Assembly: GCA_034696485.1 (NCBI GenBank)
Contig: JAQIWT010000596.1
Location: forward strand, 1-17,413
From: Isohypsibius dastychi
Lineage: Eukaryota > Tardigrada > Eutardigrada > Parachela > Isohypsibiidae
Reading direction: 5' to 3'
DNA length: 17,413 nt
The notes beneath the pieces are model-generated. The model did no database searches and had not been told where the DNA came from. It worked only from the letters and a program-made list of their open reading frames with translations. The position numbers were made by a program, and so were the translations under genes. Every line of letters starts with the position of its first letter. Positions within the stretch are counted from its first letter, which is position 1. Below are positions 1 through 9,083 of the stretch, piece after piece.

Positions 1-265
1 AGAAGTCACAGTGGGAAGCCAAGTCGAAAGCAAGACTTGGTAGGACCAAGTGATACACCAAGCCCCCCCCCCCAAACGGCAATGTATCCACCGGAAACAA
101 AATACCAGGCTTTGGAACTACCACTGTACGGTAAATGTTTTGGACGATCCGTATGTCAGGAGCGTCAATTCAAGAGTGAACGATGTAGTTTATTCAGTAC
201 GAGCTCTACAAGCTCTGGATGGGAAATGTGAAGTCAAAAGAAAACATATGAAGAAAGAACTGTGA
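1..265 (+). CDS. 3' end of an unidentified gene (partial)
   Basis: Two coding segments are seen: 2-39 (codons in frame from base 2) and 109-265, ending in TGA at 263-265. They are joined by a 69-nt GT-AG intron (40-108) that contains a run of 11 C. The join keeps one frame and gives about 65 residues, with the tail rich in Lys/Arg and apparently helical (VNDVVYSVRALQALDG then KCEVKRKHMKKEL). I do not recognise the family and name no function. The alternative, an unspliced reading, meets a stop at 41-43 in this frame, so splicing is needed. The 3' end faces the eIF3j stop codon 121 nt away, so the two genes are tail-to-tail. That this is coding at all rests only on the open frame, splice signals and protein-like composition. 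Confidence 0.45.
63..73. repeat. Poly-C tract (11 C)
   Basis: A run of 11 C inside the intron 40-108 of the first, unidentified gene. It is likely to vary in length. It is the only long G/C run in the window outside a divergent promoter. Confidence 0.8.
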
Positions 266-386
266 ATGAAATGAGTCTAAGAAAAAAATCGTAGCTTAAG
301 CAATAATTAATGGGGTCAGATAAATGTCACACAATTTCGCTTCTTGAGCCAGTGCGTCCTAAAACTCATCCACTCTGATCGGTCCA

Positions 387-1679
387 TTAAATAAGGTCAT
401 CCATTCCATCGCCGTAGTCATCGTAAGTCGCCATCGAATCGTCTTTTTTAGCCGCGCCAAGTCCAGGCTTCTTTTTCAGCTTCGCTTTCCCTTTACTAGC
501 CTGAGAAGAGAATTACACTGACTTCCGTTTCAACCTGGCTCGGGAGAAAATGCATACCTTCTCTTTATCCTGCTTGGCCTTTTCGCCAGCAAGCGTAGTG
601 AGGGTTGCTCCAAACCTACGAACATCTTCCGCGGGTACTGCATAAAAGTAAGATCCATGTAGAGCAAATTGTAAAAAAACCACAAGAGCCATACAATGTA
701 TTGAAAGATCCTGGAAGAGGCTGTTCAAGAAGCTGCTGTAGAAATTGGAGGACTAAAAACAAAATAATATTAAATAAAATTACCAATCATCCATCTTGTA
801 TAATTAGTAAATAAAATATTGAATATGAAGTACCTGTGATTTAGTAATTTTCTCTACCAGGAGCCGTCTGAATTGATCAAAAGAATCCAGTGTCTTCGGT
901 TCGAACGAGTCCAGAACTCCTGCAGTGCCACCGGGGGACGAAGATGTATCAGCGGAGTCCCCAACTTCAACAAAGAAATTACTAACTCCTAATTCGAAGA
1001 AATTCCAAGACAACGATGTTTCTTTTGAAATTCACTTACGAAAAGTATCTCGAGCAAGCGCAAAATCCGCATCCTCCTGAGCCTTTTGAATCCTTCGTTT
1101 TTCCGCCGCAATCTCTTCTGGTGTCCGATTCGCAGCCTCCACCTGAAGACGGATCATCTCCTGTTCACGCTTTTTCTCAGCTTCCTTTTCGGCAGCTTTT
1201 TCCTTAGCAGACTGCTTCTTGGGCTTTATTGCTGCGCCTGAAGAATAGTCTCCAATATGTTTTCATTCAAACAACCTGTTTAATCACCGATGTTACCTTT
1301 TGATGTTTCAGCTTCTTTTCCAGTTGTATCTTCCTCATCTTCCTTTTCAGATGCAGAGTCGTCATCCCAATTGTCTTTGACGGATTCTATGTTGACTTCT
1401 TTCTCCTTGCGTCGAAGGTCGACTGTTTCCGCTTCATCTGAAAGCCAATATGGTCAGTTCTATTCATGAGGAAATATAAGTTCCCAGAAAACACACGACA
1501 CAGAAGCTTGAAGATTGTTCTAGGTGGAATCAGCTTAAAAAGTCAGTTTTCGAGCTAAAACAAAATATGAATTTTCCCAGACGGAAATTAGCCCACACGA
1601 GATATGACGGAAGTATTCAAAACATGGATCTTCGTAAAAACTCACCGAAATCAATTTGAACATCGCTTTTCTCCGACAT
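387..1679 (-). CDS. EIF3J: Eukaryotic translation initiation factor 3 subunit J (eIF3j)
   Basis: Seven coding exons (in transcript order 1646-1679, 1297-1437, 1040-1237, 834-988, 695-752, 558-637, 387-500) splice in frame to 259 residues, close to the 258 of human EIF3J. Recognisable blocks in order: the acidic N-terminus with VKDNWDDD, a long charged helical segment, the motif TPEEIAAEKRRIQ (human TPEEQLADKLRLK), a helical domain with FYSSFLNSLFQDL (human YYASFLEVLVRDV), a Lys-rich stretch (KAKLKKKPG) and the acidic tail YDDYGDGMDDLI (human ends GYVQDYEDFM). In the family this cytosolic, loosely bound eIF3 subunit occupies the decoding centre and helps the 40S subunit bind eIF3 and release mRNA. 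Introns are 51-81 nt except the first (1438-1645, 208 nt). The gene is head-to-head with SNRNP48 across a 242-nt spacer. Identity is strong; the exact join at 989/1039, which gives Arg where human has Gly, is slightly less sure. Confidence 0.93.
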
Positions 1680-1921
1680 TTTTGCGGTTTATACATCACA
1701 ATTTGGATATTCACAAGGAAAAACAACGAGCAACAGCCAAAACTTTCTTGACACACTTCGAGTTCGCTAGAAGAGACGTCATGCCGAGTCGATTACTCAA
1801 TCATTCAAGGGGGTGGGGGGGAGGAGCTCTGTTGTTGTTGTTTTCATTCGGTTCCCCCCTGAGCGTAACTCGAAAGACAGCATTCGTTAGATTTGATTCG
1901 AATTTGATTTGCACGAAGAAG
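1680..1921. promoter_or_regulatory. Shared divergent promoter region, eIF3j / SNRNP48
   Basis: The 242 nt between the two start codons must hold both 5' UTRs and any promoter. It contains a G-rich run at 1809-1821 (five G, T, seven G), followed by a TTG repeat at 1831-1842. Read on the minus strand this is a CAA repeat followed by a C-run, the same order seen upstream of ABHD11. No clear TATA box is visible. The open frame running through this stretch into SNRNP48 has no similarity I recognise and is treated as non-coding. Confidence 0.55.
1809..1821. repeat. Poly-G tract (G5-T-G7)
   Basis: A G-rich run in the eIF3j/SNRNP48 promoter interval, directly followed by AGGAGCTCT and a TTG repeat. 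Confidence 0.8.
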
Positions 1922-3468
1922 ATGGACGTGGGAAGCAACATCCCGATCGATGAAGTTCAGACTCTTCGAATATCTGCATTTATTACAAACCTCATGGCCA
2001 ACATGAGTGCTTGTGCGCAGCGACTGCAGTGGACAAACGATTTCGAGAAGGTACATTCTTTTCTTAAAAACAGTTTTTGAACTTATGTGGAAAACAGATT
2101 GCTGGCTCAGTTGGTGTTCGACTTTCATCATTTTTTCGGTAGGACTTCTCAGCGGATTTCAAAATTTGCAGTGAGGATCCCAGTCATCGGGTCAAGGCGA
2201 AGAATTTCCGCTGCCATGTTCGTCGATGCCGTCTTCGCAAACAGGGATATTCTGATGAAGAAATTACCGCTATGGGACAACCGAGCTCGCAGTTTTATTA
2301 TTTGGGAGCATGGAATGTCAGTAGAATTGTGGTGGGTAAGTAGCTGCTATTGTTTCAGTGGAATATTTATTTTAAATTGCTTCTGTCACGTCACCGGAAG
2401 TCGGATATCACATCGCTTTTTATTTCCAGACCAAACGCTGGTGAACGGATTCCTCAACAGAAACAGTGCAGAAAACATCAAATATCTTGATATAGGTACG
2501 ACGGGATATTTTCCGTTCTTTCGTTCCTCGGCGAATACCCTTCTTACAATTTCGCAAAACTTTATTAATGTTCATGTTTTTTGTCCAGTACGTATGCCGG
2601 AATCCCGAAGATCCCTCAGAAACCAACTGAGAGTCTATATCCTTTTTCTGTTCGAAAGCGCCACTCTGTTTTTCTTGTTGACAATATTATTGATTTTTAC
2701 AGGAAAATCTGCCGAAAGGATGCCGTTGACCTCCGAGCGTGCATGCTCCGATCTGACAGTTTCAGAAAGATGTATGTTATATGACCGTGTTATCGAGCTT
2801 TCGGAAAAGAAACGAAGCCGGAAGATCCTGGAAAAAGTTCAGCTTCCGGCAGATGACCTTTCTCCTGATCCAGTGGCGCTTCCGGCTAACATCGGTTCGG
2901 TTAGATTATTGACTTCACGACTTGGTTTTTGTATCTGCAAATTGCAGATTTATGTGTTTGTTTTGGAATCGACAGTTCTGGGAAGAAGGAAGCTCTTCAA
3001 CGAAAGAGAAACGTGCATTTGACCAAAAAGTCCTATACTGAAGTGAGGTGCTTCAACATGATTGCGATTACGAGCGCCTGAATTGAATTGCGCTTTTTGA
3101 GGTTTTACGGGAAGTAATTGACAATCAAATGGCCTTGTTGACGCCGAGAAACTGCCAGATCGGAAAGCGGAACATGCTGTGCACATCTCGGGAAAAACCT
3201 GATCGCGTGTTAATTCCACCGGATGCTCGTGAAAAATCGCACTCAGCCAGCCTGGCATGCAAAATAGTCCACCATAGTTCTGACCGATCCTCTATCAAGT
3301 AAGCTCCAGAAAATACAAATTCAGCCTCCACAGATCACCGAATTATTCAGGAGACAGCGATCATCATCCCCTGCTGATATTTCAAATTCACGTCGTCAGA
3401 GGAAATCACATCTCCAGGATTCTGATTTTCCAAGACCGAAGGGCTCCAAATACGGCATCATTCTTTGA
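1922..3468 (+). CDS. SNRNP48: U11/U12 small nuclear ribonucleoprotein 48 kDa protein
   Basis: Seven exons (1922-2050, 2143-2335, 2430-2495, 2703-2894, 2948-3042, 3102-3298, 3351-3468) splice in frame to 329 residues; human is 339. The CHHC zinc finger is intact: Cys52, His58, His68 and Cys72 have the human spacing, followed by CRLRKQGYSDEE (human CRLRKMGYTKEE). Later landmarks are CSDLTVSERCMLYDRVIE (human VCDLTQADRLALYDFVVE), KRNVHLTKKSYTEV (human AKNVHITKKSYTEV) and a basic Arg/Ser tail. In the family this nuclear protein belongs to the U11/U12 di-snRNP; its CHHC finger contacts the U12-type 5' splice site paired with U11 snRNA. Its presence implies a working minor spliceosome. The start is the first Met consistent with the family length, though the frame is open further upstream. 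Intron 3 (2496-2702) carries a possible self-regulatory element. The 2895 donor (GTTCGG) is weak. Confidence 0.92.
2587..2646 (+). promoter_or_regulatory. Candidate USSE-like element: decoy 3' splice site plus U12-type 5' splice-site motif
   Basis: Inside SNRNP48 intron 3, a good 3' splice site (pyrimidine-rich GTTTTTTGTCCAG, AG at 2587-2588) is followed 48 nt later by ATATCCTTTT at 2637-2646. That is an exact match to the U12-type 5' splice-site consensus ATATCCTTT. In animals and plants the SNRNP48 gene is known to carry such U11-binding splicing-enhancer elements: U11 bound there activates an upstream 3' splice site and lowers productive mRNA. Here use of the 2588 site without further splicing would add 114 nt, an in-frame, hydrophobic 38-residue insertion. 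Known elements carry two tandem motifs; here only one is perfect, with a one-mismatch ATACCCTT upstream at about 2535. Confidence 0.45.
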
Positions 3469-3948
3469 TGGTTTTACGGGTTCTGACCCGAAATCACCAT
3501 TTTTTTTTTAAATAGACCCACGATTTTTTGGTCACCAGTTGCGTAAAAGCGCACTTTTCAGGCATTTCTTTTATAGAAATTGATCTTTTTCATCTGGTCA
3601 GTTGAAATCTGGTGCCTTGAAATCAGCATTCTTGTGCGTGAAAACTTGGTGAACCCTTAAAAGTAAAAGTTCCAAAACAATCTTTTGAAGTTCTTCATTT
3701 TTCCTTGAGTAGTTTTTTGCTAGTACCGCACTGGTTTCGTAGACCAAAAATAGAAGAAGAAATGCGTGAGTTGAGAGCTGGTTTATTAAGTATTAACCAC
3801 TCATTTTTCCTCCGTTGCGTTTAGTTCGAAATTGTCGGAATTGAGAGAGCAAATCGTAATCATAGTTTTTCTTACAAAATATCAGCAAATGAAAACAAAT
3901 GGATCAACTATTAAATATTGCACGTTCCGGTTGTATTTCCCTCACTTG
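3469..3948. other. Tail-to-tail 3' UTR region between SNRNP48 and PKI
   Basis: These 480 nt lie between the SNRNP48 stop and the PKI stop on the other strand. No coding frame here looks protein-like, and I see no RNA gene. The PKI poly(A) signal sits at 3782-3787. I found no exact AATAAA for SNRNP48, so it may use a variant signal. A run of nine T lies around 3501-3509. Confidence 0.5.
3782..3787 (-). terminator. Poly(A) signal of PKI
   Basis: TTTATT on the plus strand reads AATAAA on the minus strand, about 165 nt beyond the PKI stop codon at 3949-3951. It is the only exact signal seen in the expected interval. Confidence 0.5.
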
Positions 3949-4320
3949 TCAGCTGGTTTTCTGACCGGACTGGGACGTTGAAGGCTGTGAAGAAGAGGCT
4001 GACATATCCGTGTCATCTGAAAAATACAACTATAAGTCAAATCATTTACATTTTCGAAAATTGTTGAATCTATCGGAAGTAAGAAAACTCATTGGAAGAT
4101 TCCATCCATCCGCTTGACGGAAATTAGTGATTTACTCATATCCGTCCCTGCTCTTACCGGAAAGCGAAAGTTGCTTGGCCAAGTCGGGAAGAAGATCCTG
4201 TGCGATCTGGGAAATTGCAGCATCGCCTTCAGGATGTGGAATTGCATTTCTCCTTCCTGTCCGCTTAGTGGCTGTGAAGGCTTGAGATTCGTCTACCGCA
4301 ACATGGTCCACATCCGTCAT
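3949..4320 (-). CDS. cAMP-dependent protein kinase inhibitor (PKI)
   Basis: Two coding exons (4158-4320, 3949-4016) joined over a 141-nt intron give 76 residues, the same length as human PKIA. The start MTDVDHV matches the vertebrate MTDVE start. The pseudosubstrate is RTGRRNAI, with Arg23-Arg24 and Ala26 in place of a phosphorylated Ser. Phe15 sits eight residues before Arg23, as in PKIA, where it docks in a hydrophobic pocket of the catalytic subunit. Residues 43-53 (LLPDLAKQLSL) have the spacing of a leucine-rich nuclear export signal, the second known function of PKI: it inhibits free PKA catalytic subunit in the nucleus and exports it. The C-terminus is Ser/Gln-rich and probably disordered. 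A 3' splice site at 4357-4362 lies 36 nt before the ATG, so at least one non-coding 5' exon lies further upstream. Which vertebrate paralogue it matches best cannot be said. Confidence 0.9.
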
Positions 4321-4356
4321 ACCCTGCTGATTGCAATCACTTTTTTCTGCCAATTT
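4321..4356 (-). other. PKI 5' UTR portion of the first coding exon
   Basis: On the minus strand TTATTTGTTACAG ends at 4357, an apparent 3' splice site, and 36 nt of untranslated exon lead to the ATG at 4318-4320. An upstream in-frame Met would lie across this splice site, so the downstream Met is preferred. Confidence 0.6.
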
Positions 4357-4362
4357 CTGTAA

Positions 4363-6273
4363 CAAATAAGCCACCGCATTGAGATCATATTAGCTATAGC
4401 GTAAGAAACGGCCTGATTAGCCACCGGGCTGATTCATATGATTTACAATATTTCGCTTCAGGCGGTCTGTAAATTAGCCGACGTGGTCTGGCCTTTATTG
4501 CCTTGAAAAACACGGATCAAATGGTTGGATCCACTTTACGCTGTACGTTCCCACTTTCCGTGTTTACTTTGTATTTTGAGTCAGCATGAAAACTGCTGAT
4601 ATAGTGGTTCCGTCGAATTTAACTTTTAGTTCAGTTCTCGTACCGTATGAGTTTCATTAAACTGAGAAACTGGGGTATTTTCGTAGCTTTCATCAATTCT
4701 AGATAATCAACATTTTAAAGATGGGATTTCCGATGTAAATCAAACTACCAGCAACTTTTTCCGCGTCAAATTAACTGAGGATTAAAAGATTTTAACTTTA
4801 TTTAATCAGACTTATAAATTATAATGAATAAATGAATTACCGTAATCTCGCCGGCACCGCCGGACTTTTATCCTCTGATGTCGAGTGATTTTAATTCAGA
4901 ATGAGCAGGATGCTTATCCAGCATTTGACAGATTGATTGTTTCCTCCCAAGGCGCAGAAATAAGTCGGCCAATCAACCGATCACACAAATAAATCCCGAA
5001 ACCCGCAGCGTTACGCATTCGTAAGTAAAAGAAACATCGCACAAATTAATTGCGAAATTCCATTGAAAATAACAAAATATAACGTTGAAAATTGAAATCC
5101 AGTAGATTTTCGCTGAGAAACGCGTGAGATTGAACTAACACAGCCAAACAGGGCAATCGAATTTCGGACAAAGTTTGAAGGAATCAAACACGACAACTAT
5201 GCGTATTATTCCGGCAATCTATTGCCCTGAAAGGGAAGAAACTCGAGGGCCGTGAGCTCCGCAGGGGAAAGAATCGATCGAAACAATCCCTGTCCCTATT
5301 TCATTCCGCTCAGAGAGCAACTTCCGAAATTGGATGAATCTGTGCTGTTTTCCTCACTTGCCTCTTGGTCCCTAGTTGCCAACGCCGGCTGGATGGTTCT
5401 CAACTTTCTAATTAATTTTCTGCCCATCAAAACAGATCAGAAAGCGAAAGTACGCCTGGAAGACGGGTGGGACGCATTTCGGCGAACATGATTCAGATTG
5501 ATGGGATCATCATAAATGCCCACAACACTGACATTGACATGAAACTCTTGTAATTACTCAGTGAGACTTCTGAAAATCCCTCGTATCTTGCTTGAATCTG
5601 GTCGAGCCAAACAGTGCTGACCTTTCGGCGTTACATTTAAATTCGTTATTTCGTTTTCGTGTGGAAGTAATGGTCCACAAAGTGGCTTCATTACAGAAAC
5701 TTCACACGATTAGTTTTTCGTTTTGAGTCAAGCTCGAGCAATTCGTGCATGGGAAGAACTCATTGTTATTGGAATCAGCTGGTGCTCGACATTGATGTCT
5801 GAATTAAAAGCGCCCACGCTCGGCTAGGCATGCTAATCCTCACTCCTAACAGGAAACATGGTCAGCTATAATTTATTCCATCACTGTGGTGCTCCAGTTT
5901 ATCCCTGGAAATCGACCTGAGTAAAACATGTTCAATCGATCACATGTTCATCGATTTATGTGTACAGATAAATCGCTAAATAAGTTCGACCAGCACGTTA
6001 CTCCGACAGCATCCAACCGATACTTTAGTTCAAATTATACTGCAGGTGATATTTCTCGAAAGGTCACGGAACAACAGTCCATGTCAGATCTCATCGTTTA
6101 ATTGGCTAGTTCTCAAATAGTCTTGATCACCACTATAAAGTCAACCACCATTCACAAAAAATCATGGGTTGAAATGAGTGAATACTAGTAATTATTAGCC
6201 AGCATGATGACTAAAATACGTACGTAGTTACATTGTAAGATCTGAAGTGCGAACGAGATTCGTCACCAAATTT
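4363..6273. other. 1.9-kb stretch without a supported gene
   Basis: This is the longest gap in the window. It should hold the 5' non-coding exon(s) and promoter of PKI, transcribed leftward, and the 3' UTR of the EHD-like GTPase. No frame on either strand has recognisable protein similarity. One open plus-strand frame (about 5233-5491, no early ATG) contains a single hydrophobic stretch near 5375-5430 and ends in TGA; I do not recognise it. A small palindromic GC-rich spot lies near 4847-4864 (GCCGGCACCGCCGG). A distant AATAAA on the minus strand (5872-5877) could be a late poly(A) signal for the GTPase gene. I saw no tRNA-like or repeat structure. Confidence 0.45.
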
Positions 6274-9083
6274 TCATATCGCAGCGTCTCCAACACTTTC
6301 CGCCAAATACTGTTGATACAGCAGTTTCTATAAATGCAACGAAAATTACATGATATTGCACGCACCATCGCAAATAAACTACAATTACTTTTTTAGGAAT
6401 GACGTGTTGTTCCAGATGTCTGCCAGCCTCCTCCAGGAAAGCTCGTTTCCGACGACTCAATCGTGGTTTAGTAGGCGTCCGACGGAAAACAATAAGGGCA
6501 CTGAGAAATGTGACGCCCAGGATACCGAGGAGCGACGTGATATGGTAATCTTCTGGAATGGCGGACCATGCCTTCCGGATGGGTTTCTGAAACCGGAAAT
6601 GAAATTGATCACACCGGGAATTTAAATAATATTTCATACATACCGTGTTCTGGTTGACGATTTCAGCAAACGCATTTCCAAGGAATTCATCAAGAAACTT
6701 TCCAAACGCCGGGGCCAGTATCAAGAAATTGATTGCAATCAAGATTACGACCAAGCTTGCAAAAAAACCGGTAGCAGTTCGCTTGAAGGTTGACGATTTG
6801 TTCAGCTGGGCAACATCCCTGAAAATGAAATTGGTCAAAATCTAAGGAAGGGAGAAGTGAATGTTAGTTTACTTGTCCAGAGAAGTCATCCGATTGACAA
6901 TTCCTAACAACCTTTCGGAATCGGTTCCTAAAGCGTTCAAGCTGTGCTGGATGGTCAGATTGATTGTCTTCTCGATATCACGGCAAGTGTTTTCAATCTG
7001 GTTCGTACATCGGCTCGGCTAAAATACACCGCACTGCGATTGAGCTATAGTCCAACAGCCGAAGGCGAACTTACTTTAGTTGGATTGGGAATATAGATTG
7101 TAGGCATATCAAAACCGGCGCGATTGAGACCCTGTCTTTTGCAAAGTTCTTGGACGATTTGCATCATAACCCGCTAAAAAAAGAAAACCTGATATGAGCA
7201 AAATTTTCTCTTCACATAAGCACACATTTCAAGTTCAAATTACTTGTCTATCAGTTTCATCTCCTGCTTCGTCTGCCTTGCTCAGATAGAAACGCATTTT
7301 GTCGGCGTGTTTTTCATTGAGTTTTTCCACCAAGGTCATGGTCCGTTTGCACAATGCCTGGCCGATGGGGTCGAAAAAGACGAAAATCAAATCTGCGTGA
7401 TTGCCTGCAAAAACACCCTGGTACATCAAGATAACCAAGTGCGAAAGGTCACTCGACGATAAGAAATGGCCTTGCTCACCAAACCACAAAATGGCCTTGT
7501 TCACATCAAATGGATAATGCATATCGCCATCAACGAGACCCGGCGTGTCGATGAAAGTCACCAAGGGAAAACGTTTCTGTTTCGAGGTCGAGATTTCGGT
7601 CTGAAGATAGTCGGTGACTCCTGGAATAAACAACAGATTTCAGTCGAAGAATACCTCATTTCTTTTAGAAAAGGCAGCATTTAATTTGAACGACGAGCCC
7701 GTGCTTTCAGCACCCCTTCAGAAAGGGCAGCTAGCTCATTGTTTCTGGCTAGGAGACCCTTCTAAGAAGTGCTGACCGGCAGGGAAATCTGCGCACCTGA
7801 AATCCAATAAAACAAAAACAAAACAGGAAAATCGTTCCGAACCTTCGATGTTGGCCAGTGCTTGAAACCGCGGGAAAACTTGAAGAGTGGCATTTCCCTA
7901 TAGCTGGTGGTTAGTACGATCACGAAACCAAGTCGGTGATATGTATTACCGTGAGCGATTCACGCTTCTTCCCGCTGGTGATGAACGTGAAACCTTGGGT
8001 TTCGATAGCCACGCCGGTCCTTTGTATGTGTTCTTCAACATACCTGAAAATTCCGATTTAGTGGTTAAATCAGAATCGGAACAAATTGCAGCTGTTGAGA
8101 GAAAAGAAGGCAACTAAATTCGTACTTCGCATCGAAGACGGATCGGTTCAAAAGCTACCTCCTCTCGAACTTCAGATCATTATCAATGTGCTGCAGCCAG
8201 ACTGCTGATAAACTTTTGGTGACCGTATCGCTCGCAAACACACGGTCAGACTCAATTAACACAGACCGATATACTAATTGGACTTTTCTGATCAGACTGC
8301 TGCTTTCGAAAGATATCGAAAGAAGCAGCCTCAAAGGTCATTCGGCTTTCTCATAATTCAATTCAACAAGTACCGGTACATTACGAACATGGTTTTAATA
8401 ATTCATTCTTAAGGTTGCCTACTTACCAGTTGACGTAGGAACTCTTTCCTGCAGAATGGTTCCCAATTAGCAGAACGATGATTTTTCGTCTCGGTGGCAA
8501 AATGGGTTGGTCAACTAGTTTCGACATCCGACATAATGCTGTAATAAGAGCAAACATAGATCAACAAATTCCCATGGATTTCCGAGTAGAAAATTTTGCT
8601 CATATCTTTGACCATTTTTGACAAAAGAAATACACAAAAACAAAAACAAATACAAAAACCCAATAAACGAACCCAAATTTCACCACATATCTCTTTGTAG
8701 TTAAGTGAAAAATGGAACATAACATATGATCCAATCCAACTACAACATGGACTGACAGGAATTTTCGTTCTGCAGTTTAGCTCGCGAACATTCTGAATTG
8801 TGCCTGTCAAAACTAAGGCTACAGAGTACAGATCGATTTACGCACCATTTTCTCCCGAAGCATACAGTTCATGCACTTCCTTCAGAATTCTTTCGTTGAC
8901 GGACACAGTTGGATTGCTGAGAGAAACATGTGAAGTTCCGGACATGGTACTCGATCCGGAGACCGCGGAGATCGGTGTTCCATCGCCTAATCCTCCTTCA
9001 AATCTATCCCGAGTGCTGCTAGAGCGGACTTTTGACTTTGACGGTGTAGTCCGCAAGTTGTAGGGGTGCGTCAGATCCACCAT
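6274..9083 (-). CDS. Membrane-anchored EHD/dynamin-type GTPase
   Basis: Eleven exons (8846-9083, 8427-8538, 7950-8043, 7843-7897, 7480-7620, 7244-7404, 7075-7173, 6873-7018, 6644-6818, 6389-6586, 6274-6309) splice in frame to 484 residues. A Ser/Thr-rich N-terminus (1-60) is followed by a helix resembling the EHD N-terminal segment (NERILKEVHELY). The GTPase domain has P-loop GNHSAGKS (105-112), switch region GVAIETQGFTF, DTPG (191-194) and SKAD (255-258) in place of N/TKxD. The stretch DTPGL..FDVNKAILWFG..ADLIFVFFD parallels EHD proteins (DTPGI..YDFAAVLEWFAERVDRIILLFD). After a helical region come two hydrophobic segments (about 364-387 and 424-441) and a short basic/charged tail. There is no C-terminal EH domain, so it is not a classic EHD. 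By analogy with dynamin-superfamily members it may shape or fuse membranes; this is inference. The start is the first in-frame ATG after a stop; a shorter 401-residue form from the Met at 8527 is possible. It shares a divergent promoter with MRPL30. Confidence 0.85.
8051..8081. repeat. Inverted repeat beside a 3' splice site
   Basis: TTCCGATTTA, a short loop, then TAAATC and ATCGGAA form an imperfect hairpin. It lies about 7 nt inside the 383-nt intron 8044-8426, next to the AG acceptor of the GTPase exon 7950-8043. Alternative pairings (outer TTCCGAT/ATCGGAA, inner GATTTA/TAAATC) share bases. Confidence 0.5.

Noticed and set aside
1604-2080. A 158-codon frame running into SNRNP48 exon 1, as an N-terminal extension
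   Set aside because: It spans the eIF3j first exon on the other strand and the poly-G promoter region. The family length fits the Met at 1922.
2637-2700. A real AT-AC U12-type intron starting at ATATCC and ending at TTTTTAC
   Set aside because: Joining 2636 to 2701 after entering from exon 3 through the 2588 acceptor gives a frame conflict or a stop, and the branch site is poor. The motif is better read as a possible U11-binding enhancer than a used splice site.
2581-2784. A protein-like plus-strand frame (TYAGIPKIPQKP...) taken at first as an exon
   Set aside because: It overlaps exon 4 in another frame. The exon 4 frame matches SNRNP48 clearly (DLTVSERCMLYD), so this frame is a shadow.
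2087-3022. A continuous 311-codon open frame on the plus strand
   Set aside because: It crosses four exons and four introns of SNRNP48. The true zinc-finger exon uses a different frame here, and the parts of the frame between exons are intronic and hydrophobic. Only exon 3 and exon 4 share this frame.
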